NCBI GenBank assembly: GCA_046269235.1
Contig: JBJZOS010000009.1
Span: 21,120-85,119, forward strand
Reading direction: 5' to 3'
Length of the DNA: 64,000 nucleotides
From: Soonwooa sp032078105
GTDB taxonomy: Bacteria; Bacteroidota; Bacteroidia; Flavobacteriales; Weeksellaceae
Of this stretch, positions 27,932 to 35,461 are shown one piece after another. The notes beneath the pieces are model-generated. The model made no database searches, was not told where the DNA came from, and saw nothing but the letters and a program-made list of their open reading frames with translations. Position 1 is the first letter of the stretch, and the number at the start of each line of letters is the position of its first letter. The position numbers and the translations under genes were made by a program.

Positions 27932-29290
27932 TTAAAACGTAACTCTGAAGAGATTTTCGTTTTCAGATTTTGAGATGTAAGAAATATCGGCGTTATGATA
28001 TTCCAAAATACGCTTAGTAATTCGAAGCCCAAGTCCAGATCCGGATTTGTTTTGAGTATTGTCGCCTCTCATAAAAGCTTCATACAATCGAGATTGTTCT
28101 TCTTCGCTCAGGGTTTTTCCTTTTGAACAAACATCGACAACCAAATGATTATCGATTTGTAAAATGTCCACGCTAGCTTTTTGATCTTCGGAATAGATGG
28201 CTGCGTTTTTTAATAAATTAATAAAAACAATTTCTAAAAGCGACTTAACACCGTGAAGTTCTAAAATATCGAGATCGTCGATATTATCCAAGATTTCGAA
28301 ATCCATTTGCAATTCTGGGAAGTTACTTTCAACATTTGCAAAAGCATCAAATACGACCTCATCTATCCTTACCAGTTCGAAAATACTTCGGATGTTTTCT
28401 TTGTCAAATTTCGTTAATAGCAACAGCGAGTTCGTCAAATCTGACAATTGATGGACGTCGGCGTGCATTCTTTTTAACGACGCTAGAACCTCATCATCAT
28501 GTTTTTGAAGCTTTATTAAATTCTCCAATTGGAAAGACATCCTGGTCAACGGCGTTCTGATCTCGTGCGAGGCACTTGCCGTAAAATCTTTTTGTGACTG
28601 GAAAACATCGTTAAGTCGTTTAATCATCGTATTAAAAGACCTCGTCAATACACTTATTTCGTCTTTGGAATTCTGCTCTGGGATTTGATTGGTTAATTTG
28701 TGCGCCGTAATATCCGAAACTTGCGCATTAAGCTCTTCGAGGGGTTTCAAAAACTTACTAACAATATTGTAGCAAAACAGCCAAAGAATAAGCAAACTGA
28801 CGGCGTAGGAAAAAATCAAAAGATATTTAAGAAACAACAATTTTGAGTTACCATTAACATCAATTGCTGTCGTTAAAATGTAATACTTGGTTTTATTAAT
28901 CTCTCTAAGTGCAGCATAGATTTCGGGCGAAGCACTTTCGTCGTAGATAATTTTTTTATTTTCTAAGTCATCCAAAATCCGACTGTCCCAACTCACTTTT
29001 CGATCTTTAATCGTGCTGTAGATTAGCTCTCTTTTAGCATTAAAAATAAGAATCTGCTCATTAAGCAAGACGTTATCAGAGTTTTCATCAAAAAACAAAG
29101 GCGCCTCTTCCTCAAAGTTTTTAGACTTTTCGATAAAAGTTATTGTAAAATCAAGTCGCTTCCGAAATCGCTCTTTAAATTCTTCTTTTCTAAAACCATT
29201 AAACAGGATATAAATAACAATCATCACCAACCCAAACAGAATTGAAAAGGCGATACTTAGATTAAGCGCTATCTTCCGTTTGAGAGTCAT
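27932..29290 (-). CDS. Sensor histidine kinase beside the metal pump
   Basis: 452 residues. Two membrane helices (about 9-31 and 153-175) enclose a periplasmic sensor domain of roughly 120 residues. HAMP-like linker, HisKA (SASHEIRTPLTRMSF) and HATPase (N box INLLKNAA, G2 box GSGLGLRITKRIL) follow. The G1 box region (VDVCSKGKTL) is slightly degenerate. It starts directly after the response-regulator stop. By position it senses metal or envelope stress and controls the pump; this is inference, since CusS/CzcS-like and ArlS-like kinases are hard to separate by eye. Confidence 0.92.
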   Translation of the reverse strand: MTLKRKIALNLSIAFSILFGLVMIVIYILFNGFRKEEFKERFRKRLDFTITFIEKSKNFEEEAPLFFDENSDNVLLNEQILIFNAKRELIYSTIKDRKVSWDSRILDDLENKKIIYDESASPEIYAALREINKTKYYILTTAIDVNGNSKLLFLKYLLIFSYAVSLLILWLFCYNIVSKFLKPLEELNAQVSDITAHKLTNQIPEQNSKDEISVLTRSFNTMIKRLNDVFQSQKDFTASASHEIRTPLTRMSFQLENLIKLQKHDDEVLASLKRMHADVHQLSDLTNSLLLLTKFDKENIRSIFELVRIDEVVFDAFANVESNFPELQMDFEILDNIDDLDILELHGVKSLLEIVFINLLKNAAIYSEDQKASVDILQIDNHLVVDVCSKGKTLSEEEQSRLYEAFMRGDNTQNKSGSGLGLRITKRILEYHNADISYISKSENENLFRVTF

Positions 29291-29974
29291 CTATTGTACA
29301 AGGCTAAGATAGTAACCAAAGCCTGACCGTGTATGGATCAGCTTAACTGGGAAATCTTTATCTATTTTCTTTCTTAAAAAGTTAATGTACACTTCTACCG
29401 TATTGGTATTAGTACTAAAATTATGCTCCCACACTTGTTCAGTTATCTGCTGCTTAGACACGGTGCGACCTTGCGCTTCTGCCAAGAAAACCAAAAGCTG
29501 AAATTCTTTAACCGTTAAATTAATTTCTTGATTTCCGCGAAATGCTTTGTGATCTGCTTTGCTAATCTTAAGATCACCAATTACGATGACATCTTCAGAA
29601 CGTGTATCAGTAGACACTTTTCTACGCAACAAAGAGTTAATACGCAGTAACAATTCTTCAAACTGAAAAGGCTTAACTAGATAATCGTCTGCCAATCGAC
29701 TATAAGCATCTTTTTTATCCGATAAATCACCGTAAGCAGAGAGAATAACGATAGGCGTTATTTTGTCATAAGAACGTATCGTTTCGCAGACTTCTAGTCC
29801 GTTAATCTTAGGAACATTGATATCTAGAAGAAAAAAATCATAATGCTGCATTTTGGCTTGACTTAAAAAAGCTTCGCCATCATACACCTTATCACACGCA
29901 AAATCGTTAGCAGTCAAAAACTTGCAAAGTTCTTCTGATAACACCAAGTCGTCTTCGAGAATTAACACCTTCAT
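29291..29974 (-). CDS. OmpR-family response regulator
   Basis: About 227 residues. Start chosen at MKVLILEDD, the standard receiver N-terminus. The phosphorylation Asp is in FFLLDINVPKINGLEV and the receiver Lys in DDYLVKPFQFEELL. The C-terminal winged helix carries VKEFQLLVFLAEAQGRTVSKQQI and NTNTVEVYINFLRKKI. It is co-transcribed with the kinase (no gap). Likely targets are the pump genes; no clear repeat was found in the 224-base pump leader. Confidence 0.94.
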   Translation of the reverse strand: MKVLILEDDLVLSEELCKFLTANDFACDKVYDGEAFLSQAKMQHYDFFLLDINVPKINGLEVCETIRSYDKITPIVILSAYGDLSDKKDAYSRLADDYLVKPFQFEELLLRINSLLRRKVSTDTRSEDVIVIGDLKISKADHKAFRGNQEINLTVKEFQLLVFLAEAQGRTVSKQQITEQVWEHNFSTNTNTVEVYINFLRKKIDKDFPVKLIHTRSGFGYYLSLVQ

Positions 29975-30123
29975 CCGAAAAATTTTTCTGAAAATTAACA
30001 AAAAATAAAGACATAAAAAAAATGCTAGTATTATTTTAGAATTTTGATTGTTTTATAGGTTCACTAAAATGCAAACATTTTTTAAAGGTTTTGTAGTGGT
30101 GTGAATATAGTGTGAAAATTAGG

Positions 30124-30675
30124 TTACCAATTGTCGTTTTTTTCAATTCCTTTTGCAATATAATTTGACAAATCCCCATTCATAGAATTATAGTATTTTG
30201 GCACAAGCCTAAATAATTTTTCGACTGATGATCTAACCGATTTATCTTTTTTATAATACGTCTTATCTTTGAAATCTATTTCCATATATTCAACCCCACC
30301 ACCAAATCTTGGAACCAACATTGATGTACTTAAAACATCAAATTTATATCTGCCATCTTTAAATGATAATTCAACAACAGACTTCACTGTATAACAATTG
30401 AATAAAAGTTGGTTTTTATCATTTTGGCAAAAATAATTTTTATCAACTGTTTCAAATCTTATGTAGTCGTTAACAATATCGCCTTTAGTTACAAAGTCAG
30501 GATTTTTAAAAGTTCTTTCAATCCACTCTTTTGATTTACTATAAATTTCACTTTGTTTTTTTTCAGGAACATTTGTAACCACGAAATCTGTCAATCCTTC
30601 CTCTTGGTTAATTGTAAATTGCCCAAAGACAAACCCCGACACGATCATAAATGTAAGTAGTAAATATTTTTTCAT
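30124..30675 (-). CDS. Secreted DUF4468-like protein
   Basis: 183 residues with a signal peptide (MKKYLLLTFMIVSGFVFGQ). The first half resembles the DUF4468 (TBP-like fold) family of Bacteroidota: SKEWIERTFKNPDFVTKGD and YIRFETVDKNYFCQ ... CYTVKSVVELSFKDGRYKF. It is exported to the periplasm or surface and its function is unknown. It lies between the pump regulators and the tRNA array, 42 bases after a similar small secreted protein, so the two probably form a pair. Confidence 0.7.
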   Translation of the reverse strand: MKKYLLLTFMIVSGFVFGQFTINQEEGLTDFVVTNVPEKKQSEIYSKSKEWIERTFKNPDFVTKGDIVNDYIRFETVDKNYFCQNDKNQLLFNCYTVKSVVELSFKDGRYKFDVLSTSMLVPRFGGGVEYMEIDFKDKTYYKKDKSVRSSVEKLFRLVPKYYNSMNGDLSNYIAKGIEKNDNW

Positions 30676-30717
30676 ATAATTTAGATTTTAACGTATAACA
30701 AAATAACTTCTTCTGGA

Positions 30718-31083
30718 TTATCCGAATCTGTTAACAAAAATAAAATATATTAATTTTTCTCCTTCATATTGAAGTTGGTAAGTCCTACTTATACCTTCAT
30801 TATCTATTCCTATTACACTATAAACACCTTGCTTATCTTTTTCTATTTTTTCTATTTGTAAAGGATAGGTATTGCCATTCATTTCCAAAGCTAATGAGCC
30901 TTGATTTTTATAATATGCTAAATTCAACTCTGAAAACTGGTCTATTGTTTTACCGCTTTTTGTTTTCAAATTAAAAAATGAGAACTGGTTAAATTTTTTA
31001 CTCACAAATAATTCTGATACTTTTTCCTGACTAAAAATGCCAATTGAAGATAGTATAAGAAAAAATAGTATAGACTTTTTCAT
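30718..31083 (-). CDS. Small secreted hypothetical protein
   Basis: 121 residues with a signal peptide (MKKSILFFLILSSIGIFSQ). The rest is beta-rich (LALEMNGNTYPLQIEKIEKD, YSVIGIDNEGISRTYQLQYEG) with no family that I recognise. It precedes the DUF4468-like gene on the same strand and belongs to the block inserted between the tRNA array and tuf. Confidence 0.65.
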   Translation of the reverse strand: MKKSILFFLILSSIGIFSQEKVSELFVSKKFNQFSFFNLKTKSGKTIDQFSELNLAYYKNQGSLALEMNGNTYPLQIEKIEKDKQGVYSVIGIDNEGISRTYQLQYEGEKLIYFIFVNRFG

Positions 31084-31285
31084 TTTATATTGTTTGTAGA
31101 TATGATTTTAAATATGGCATGCAATTCCCACTACTTCTGTTTTAGTTTGTAATATATCTTAATCTAATTTCAATAATCATTTTTGCTTCATGCATGTGAT
31201 ATAGTGTATGTAAAAAAAAATTATTTAGTAATCTTTTATATACATTTTACAAAGTAAAAGTAATAAAATTAAGAAGAAAGAGCAA

Positions 31286-31313
31286 AACAAAAAAACCGCT
31301 GTAAAAGCGGTTT
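31286..31313 (-). terminator. Terminator of the tRNA array
   Basis: AAACCGCT and AGCGGTTT form an 8-bp stem with a 5-base loop and a T run on the minus strand, 8 bases beyond the end of tRNA-Thr(GGU). It cuts the array off from the inserted block and from tuf. Confidence 0.9.
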
Positions 31314-31321
31314 GGATAGAG

Positions 31322-31393
31322 AGCCAACAATGAGATTTGAACTCACGACCTCTTCCTTACCAAGGAAGCGCTCTACCCCTGAGCTATGTCGGC
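31322..31393 (-). tRNA. tRNA-Thr (GGU anticodon)
   Basis: A complete cloverleaf on the minus strand: acceptor GCCGACA with TGTTGGC, D arm GCTC/GAGC, anticodon loop TTGGTAA, T loop TTCAAAT. CCA is not encoded. It is the last member of a four-tRNA array whose order equals E. coli thrU-tyrU-glyT-thrT. Confidence 0.96.
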
Positions 31394-31441
31394 TTGGATA
31401 AAAAAAAATCACATTCCAGAAGAGGTTTGTGATTTTAGTTG

Positions 31442-31514
31442 AGCGGAAGACGGGGGTCGAACCCGCGACATTCAGCTTGGAAGGCTGACGCTCTACCAAC
31501 TGAGCTACTTCCGC
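31442..31514 (-). tRNA. tRNA-Gly (UCC anticodon)
   Basis: A cloverleaf on the minus strand: acceptor GCGGAAG with CTTCCGC, anticodon loop CTTCCAA, T arm GCGGG-TTCGACC-CCCGT. CCA is not encoded. Third in the array. Confidence 0.96.
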
Positions 31515-31590
31515 AATTTTGTTTCCAAAAATGTTGGTAACGGGAGCAAATTTAAAAATTAAATTTTGAATTTGCAACATTAAAAAAACG

Positions 31591-31671
31591 TGGGGAGAGC
31601 AGGATTCGAACCTACGAAGCCGAAGCAACTGAGTTACAGTCAGTCCCATTTGACCGCTCTGGAATCTCCCC
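31591..31671 (-). tRNA. tRNA-Tyr (GUA anticodon)
   Basis: A class II tRNA with a long variable arm (TGCTTCGGCTTCG region). Acceptor GGGGAGA with TCTCCCC, anticodon loop CTGTAAC, discriminator A. Second in the array. Confidence 0.96.
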
Positions 31672-31685
31672 AGTATTTTTAATAG

Positions 31686-31759
31686 AGCCTCCAGAGGGAT
31701 TCGAACCCACGACCCCGAGATTACAAATCACGTGCTCTGGCCAACTGAGCTATGGAGGC
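31686..31759 (-). tRNA. tRNA-Thr (UGU anticodon)
   Basis: A cloverleaf on the minus strand: acceptor GCCTCCA with TGGAGGC, anticodon loop TTTGTAA, T loop TTCGAAT. First in the array, about 38 bases after the nearer predicted transcription start. Confidence 0.96.
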
Positions 31760-31803
31760 ATTTTATATTTAAGAACTCTTATCTTGCTTTGGTTAAGCGG
31801 TTG

Positions 31804-31833
31804 CAAATATAAAACTTATTTTCTTATTTCCAA
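31804..31833 (-). promoter_or_regulatory. Predicted promoter of the tRNA array (proximal)
   Basis: The minus strand reads TTG, exactly 19 bases, TATATTTG, a full consensus match. The start is predicted near 31,797. Confidence 0.75.
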
Positions 31834-31938
31834 AAACTTTTTCAAGTTTTTTTTTAAAAATTTTTATTTTTTGTGACTTTCTGCAAAGCCTTATAAAAAC
31901 TGAGGATTTCAAAAAACTTTCGTTCTGTTTTGCGAGTG

Positions 31939-31970
31939 CAAATATAACGTAGTTTTATTGAAATCCCCAA
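31939..31970 (-). promoter_or_regulatory. Predicted promoter of the tRNA array (distal)
   Basis: A second TATATTTG with TTG 21 bases upstream, 135 bases before the proximal one and in a similar local context (GTTATATTTGCACTC against TTTATATTTGCAACC). Together they make tandem promoters in the 240 bases between hpf and the tRNA array, which hold no gene. Confidence 0.5.
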
Positions 31971-32000
31971 ATTTTTTATTAAGTTTTTTCAAACTTTTTT

Positions 32001-32291
32001 TTAAGCCATTTCTTTTCTCTTGATTAACAATTTCTTAGCGGTGTCCGCACAAAGATCAAGACTTTCTTCAAAACTAGCACAAGTCTTCTTAACAACAATG
32101 TCGTCACCCGGAATTTTTACGATAAGTTCTGTCGTTTTGTTTTCTTTGTCCGAAGTGTTTTCTACTTTTAAGAATACTTGACACTCGACAATTTTGTCAT
32201 AAAACGTATCTAATTTGTTTAATTTGTTTTCAATTCTTTCTTCTAATGGTTCGTGAGGTGTCAACCCCATTGCCTGAACTGTGATTTTCAT
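32001..32291 (-). CDS. hpf: Ribosome hibernation-promoting factor / RaiA family
   Basis: 96 residues from the start MKITVQAMGL; the 17 extra codons upstream are not conserved in type and the first ATG-like start there is weak. It is the short form of HPF/RaiA, with ITVQAMGLTPHEPLEERIENKLNKLDTFYD and a C-terminal helix (FEESLDLCADTAKKLLIKRKE). It binds the 30S decoding region in stationary phase. It lies in the conserved series rpsU-xerC-hpf-tRNA. Confidence 0.93.
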   Translation of the reverse strand: MKITVQAMGLTPHEPLEERIENKLNKLDTFYDKIVECQVFLKVENTSDKENKTTELIVKIPGDDIVVKKTCASFEESLDLCADTAKKLLIKRKEMA

Positions 32292-32349
32292 AACAACATT
32301 TTTTTTTTGAAAATTAATATTATGGATGTGATGGTGTATCACATTCTTC

Positions 32350-33231
32350 CTATTTCTTTAGTGCTCTTGGATGCGCTTTGTTAAAGACCTTCTTCAATTC
32401 TTCTATATTAGCCTCGGTATAGACTTGTGTTGAAGCTAAACTGGAATGTCCCAAGATTTTTTTTACTTTAGAAATTTCGGCGCCGTTGTTCAAAACATGT
32501 GTAGCAAAGCTATGTCTGAGCATATGCGGACTCCTCTTCTCTTTAGTAGTAACAAGACTAAGGTACTTATTTACCACCGAATAAACAAATCTTTCACCGA
32601 GTTTTTTGCCCTTTTTGTTAATAAAAAAATAAGTTTTATTTTCTGCATCAGGACGACGCACTTCGGCATAATTTTGGAGGTCACGGTGCAATCTTTCAGA
32701 AATAGGAACCACGCGTTGCTTATTTCCTTTACCAATAATCTTAAATTCTGATTTGCTAAAATCTACGTTTTCGAAAAGAAGATTGCAAAGTTCTGTCTTT
32801 CTCATCCCCGTTTGATACAAGGTCTCAATAATCAATTTTTCTAACAAAGACATAGCTGATCTGCTTTCGGTCTTCTCCTGCAACAAAGTCATCTCGTCTT
32901 GAGAGAAGGCTTGTTGTTTTTCTGCATAGAATTTGAGGGAAGAGATACTCTCCATCGGAGATACCGTAATCTCGCCAATCCTGAGTAAATAAACATAAAA
33001 ACCACGTAAGGATGAGAGCTTTCGGTTGATACTTCGCTTACTGAGTCTATTCTCGCTAAGATGTACTATAAAGTTACGAATAACCTTCTTGCTAATATCA
33101 CGAAGATCTGCGGTGGCTTCGGTTTTTAAAACAAAGGACGTAAAGTCTTCTAAGTCTTTTTTATAAGATGTTATGGTGTGTGCGGAATATCGCTTTTCGA
33201 TACGGATATAATCCAAGAATTTTTCTAACAT
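32350..33231 (-). CDS. xerC: Tyrosine recombinase XerC/XerD family
   Basis: 293 residues. An N-terminal SAM-like DNA-binding domain (about 1-85, IRIEKRYSAHTITSYKKDLEDF) precedes the catalytic domain. All catalytic residues are seen: Arg in QTGMRKTELCNL, Lys in IIGKGNKQRVVPIS, His-x-x-Arg in HMLRHSFATHVL, His in ILGHSSLASTQVY, and the nucleophile Tyr in the same block. Probably resolves chromosome dimers at dif rather than moving an element, because it sits in the conserved rpsU-xerC-hpf order. Confidence 0.95.
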   Translation of the reverse strand: MLEKFLDYIRIEKRYSAHTITSYKKDLEDFTSFVLKTEATADLRDISKKVIRNFIVHLSENRLSKRSINRKLSSLRGFYVYLLRIGEITVSPMESISSLKFYAEKQQAFSQDEMTLLQEKTESRSAMSLLEKLIIETLYQTGMRKTELCNLLFENVDFSKSEFKIIGKGNKQRVVPISERLHRDLQNYAEVRRPDAENKTYFFINKKGKKLGERFVYSVVNKYLSLVTTKEKRSPHMLRHSFATHVLNNGAEISKVKKILGHSSLASTQVYTEANIEELKKVFNKAHPRALKK

Positions 33232-33251
33232 CGACTAAAATGGGTTAGATA

Positions 33252-33293
33252 TAAAAAAAAATCACTCTCAAATATACGAATTTGAGAGTGATT
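33252..33293 (-). terminator. Terminator after rpsU
   Basis: A 14-bp perfect stem (AATCACTCTCAAAT with ATTTGAGAGTGATT) with a 6-base loop and a T run on the minus strand, between rpsU and xerC. Confidence 0.9.
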
Positions 33294-33315
33294 GTATGAT
33301 TAGCGAAAAAGAATA

Positions 33316-33513
33316 TTAAGCTTGTTCTTCTTTGCTTTGTAGTCTTTGTTTATGAGCTGCTTTTGCTAAAGCTTGTCTGTTAGTTACAGAAGGCTTGATA
33401 AATTGTTGTCTTGCTCTTAGTTTACGAACAACACCTGTTTTATCAAATTTTCTTTTGTACTTTTTTAAAGCTCTGTCGATAGACTCTCCGTCTTTTACTG
33501 GAATTATTAACAT
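33316..33513 (-). CDS. rpsU: 30S ribosomal protein S21
   Basis: 65 residues, highly basic, with the S21 core ESIDRALKKYKRKFDKTGVVRKLRARQQF. It is a 30S platform protein that helps initiation; in flavobacteria it takes part in hiding the anti-Shine-Dalgarno sequence. It has its own consensus promoter and terminator, so it is monocistronic despite its place at the head of the ancient block. Confidence 0.97.
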   Translation of the reverse strand: MLIIPVKDGESIDRALKKYKRKFDKTGVVRKLRARQQFIKPSVTNRQALAKAAHKQRLQSKEEQA

Positions 33514-33536
33514 ATTTTACATCTCATTTTGAGTTG

Positions 33537-33566
33537 CAAAAATAGAACTATTTTTCGAATCTACAA
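33537..33566 (-). promoter_or_regulatory. Predicted rpsU promoter
   Basis: The minus strand reads TTG, exactly 19 bases, TATTTTTG. The transcript would start near 33,530, some 17 bases before the rpsU start codon. Confidence 0.75.
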
Positions 33567-33600
33567 ATTTTATTTTATTTTTTTGAATAAATTTTAATAA

Positions 33601-33780
33601 AACCACGGATCTCGCGTGAGCGATGTTAGCGAAAATCCTTTGGCTTGGCGCGAGGCGGCGGAGCGTAGCGGAGCTGTCCGAGCGCCAAGCCAAAGATTGT
33701 AGCGGACGTAGCGACCCCAGCGAGGAACTGACGGTGCGCAGCGAAGCAAGCACCAAATGTTACCGAGCGAAGGGACACGC
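33601..33780. repeat. G+C-rich structured intergenic element
   Basis: About 180 bases of clearly higher G+C than any neighbour, between the pdhB terminator and the rpsU promoter. A perfect 14-bp inverted repeat (33,638-33,651 with 33,682-33,695, CTTTGGCTTGGCGC and its complement) encloses a 30-base loop rich in GCGGAGCG words. A second small hairpin uses GGTGC/GCACC (33,733-33,754). AGCG recurs about every 8-12 bases. Frames on both strands stay open only because of the composition. It resembles a REP/MITE-like or structured RNA element. Confidence 0.75.
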
Positions 33781-33783
33781 CAT

Positions 33784-33811
33784 AAAAAAACTCCCAACAG
33801 AATCGGGAGTT
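33784..33811 (-). terminator. Terminator of pdhB
   Basis: AACTCCC and GGGAGTT with a 9-base loop, followed by seven T on the minus strand, 7 bases after the pdhB stop codon. Confidence 0.87.
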
Positions 33812-33817
33812 ACTTGT

Positions 33818-34801
33818 TTATGCTTTGATGTACATTGCTTTTTTGATTTCAGCTTTTATAGTTTCCAATTTCGGGAACCATTCTGCAAATAATGCCGCTG
33901 AATATGGTGCTGGCGCATCTGGCGTGGTAATTCTCTTAATTGGCGCATCTAAATAATCGAAAGCTTTCTGCTGGACCATATATGTAATTTCTGAAGCAAC
34001 TGACCCAAATGGCCATGCTTCTTCTAAAATCACCAATCTGTTTGTTTTTTTAACAGATGCTAAAACAGTGTCGTAATCTAGTGGTCTAACTGTTCTAAGG
34101 TCGATAACCTCTACAGAAATCCCTTCTTTTTCTAAATCTGCTGCTGCCTGCATCGCCAATTTCATGATTTTACCGAAAGAAACTAAAGTTACATCTTTAC
34201 CTTCTTTTTTGATATCGGCCTTCCCAATTGGGATGTAATATTCTTCTTCTGGAATTTCCATTTTGTCGCCATACATTTGCTCTGACTCCATGAAAATAAC
34301 TGGATCGTTATCCTGAATTGCTGTTTTCAAAAGTCCTTTCGCATCGTAAGGGTTAGATGGTACAATTACCTTAAGTCCTGGACAGTTAGCATACCAACTT
34401 TCGAAAGCTTGTGAGTGCGTCGCGCCCAACTGACCTGCCGAAGCTGTTGGCCCACGGAAAACGATTGGCACATTCCACTGTCCACCGCTCATCTGAAACA
34501 TTTTTGCAGCGTTGTTGATGATCTGGTCAATAGCAACCATCGAGAAGTTGAAGGTCATGAATTCTACGATTGGGCGATTCCCATTCATAGCTGATCCAAC
34601 AGCAATACCAGAAAAACCTAGTTCTGCGATTGGCGCATCGATAATTCTTTTAGCTCCAAATTCGTCCAACATACCTTTAGAAGCTTTGTAAGCTCCGTTA
34701 TATTCTGCAACCTCCTCTCCTACTAAGTATATGGATTCGTCCTTGCGCATCTCCTCGCTCATAGCTTGAGCAATGACTTCACGAAAAGTATATTCTTTCA
34801 T
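33818..34801 (-). CDS. pdhB: Pyruvate dehydrogenase E1 component, beta subunit
   Basis: 327 residues, the beta chain of the alpha2beta2 thiamine-pyrophosphate E1 enzyme. The family blocks are clear: TFREVIAQAMSEEMRKD, MTFNFSMVAIDQIINNAAK, SGGQWNVPIVFRGPTASAGQLGATHSQ and the C-terminal TRPLD-like segment DLRTVRPLDYDTVLASV. It oxidises pyruvate for acetyl-CoA together with E1 alpha and E2/E3. No alpha-subunit gene is adjacent here; in flavobacteria pdhA-pdhC usually lie elsewhere. A strong terminator follows. Confidence 0.95.
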   Translation of the reverse strand: MKEYTFREVIAQAMSEEMRKDESIYLVGEEVAEYNGAYKASKGMLDEFGAKRIIDAPIAELGFSGIAVGSAMNGNRPIVEFMTFNFSMVAIDQIINNAAKMFQMSGGQWNVPIVFRGPTASAGQLGATHSQAFESWYANCPGLKVIVPSNPYDAKGLLKTAIQDNDPVIFMESEQMYGDKMEIPEEEYYIPIGKADIKKEGKDVTLVSFGKIMKLAMQAAADLEKEGISVEVIDLRTVRPLDYDTVLASVKKTNRLVILEEAWPFGSVASEITYMVQQKAFDYLDAPIKRITTPDAPAPYSAALFAEWFPKLETIKAEIKKAMYIKA

Positions 34802-34854
34802 TTATTGAAAAATTTTAGACTACAAAAGTAAGATTTTTTTATTATTTGCATAGC

Positions 34855-34890
34855 ATAAAAAAGCAAGCTCCTGAGAACTTGCTTTTTTTT
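34855..34890. terminator. Bidirectional terminator between DUF2147 gene and pdhB
   Basis: AAGCAAG (34,861-34,867) and CTTGCTT (34,878-34,884) with an A run on one side and a T run on the other, so the hairpin ends transcripts from either strand. It lies 22 bases after the DUF2147 stop. Confidence 0.8.
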
Positions 34891-34911
34891 GATCTTAAAT
34901 CTTAAGTAATA

Positions 34912-35331
34912 TTAGTCTACTTTTTGCCAAGTTTGGGTTCTTCCGATAAGAGAGATCCCCATGTATCCTCTTACATTAAGCTTGTCTCCATCTTTAGTAA
35001 CTGTACACTTGTAAGTTTTTCCATTTTTAGGGTCGGTGATTGTCCCTCCAGTAAATTCGTTACCGTCTTTTGATAGTCCACGGATAACTTCCATACCCAA
35101 AATTGGTTTTCCTTTGCGGTCATCTTTACAACCTGTGCAATTAGGATCTGTTGGCTTAATTAACAATTGAGCTACTTTTCCGTAATATTTACCATCTGAT
35201 TTTTTAAAAATCTCAACATAAGATTTAGCTTTTCCTGTTTCGTCATCGATGGTTTTCCATTTTCCCTCGATTTGCGCGAAAGACATAGCACTAATGAATA
35301 TTGTTGCAAAGGCAAGCATGTATTTTTTCAT
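34912..35331 (-). CDS. Secreted DUF2147 protein
   Basis: 139 residues with a signal peptide (MKKYMLAFATIFISAMSFA). The mature part is a DUF2147 beta-barrel: IEGKWKTIDDETGKAKSYVEIF, a Cys pair in DPNCTGCKDDRKGKPILG, and NGKTYKCTVTKDGDKLNVRGYMG ending near the C-terminal GRTQTWQKVD. It is periplasmic, with an unknown ligand. It is monocistronic, with its own terminator downstream and a gap of 130 bases to the sulfatase gene. Confidence 0.88.
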   Translation of the reverse strand: MKKYMLAFATIFISAMSFAQIEGKWKTIDDETGKAKSYVEIFKKSDGKYYGKVAQLLIKPTDPNCTGCKDDRKGKPILGMEVIRGLSKDGNEFTGGTITDPKNGKTYKCTVTKDGDKLNVRGYMGISLIGRTQTWQKVD

Positions 35332-35461
35332 AATTTTAAATTTATTAACAATGTTATGATATAAAGAAGTTGTTAAAGTTAAATTAACATTCGATAAAAA
35401 TAAATAAATATTCTATACCAACAAGTATTTTTTAATTAATGATCAAAAAAATAATATGCAT

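Noticed and set aside
31269..31649. 126-codon minus-strand frame through the tRNA array
   Set aside because: It translates three tRNA genes and spacers (for example AEVAQLVERQPSKLNVAGS, a typical tRNA artefact).
32350..33231. XerC-type recombinase as integrase of a mobile element
   Set aside because: It lies in the conserved rpsU-xerC-hpf-tRNA order, has all features of a housekeeping Xer protein and no element boundaries are visible.
33517..33892. Three overlapping open frames of 67-89 codons on both strands
   Set aside because: They exist because the G+C-rich repeat 33,601-33,780 has few stop codons. They run across the terminator, the repeat and parts of rpsU or pdhB, and show no protein-like pattern.
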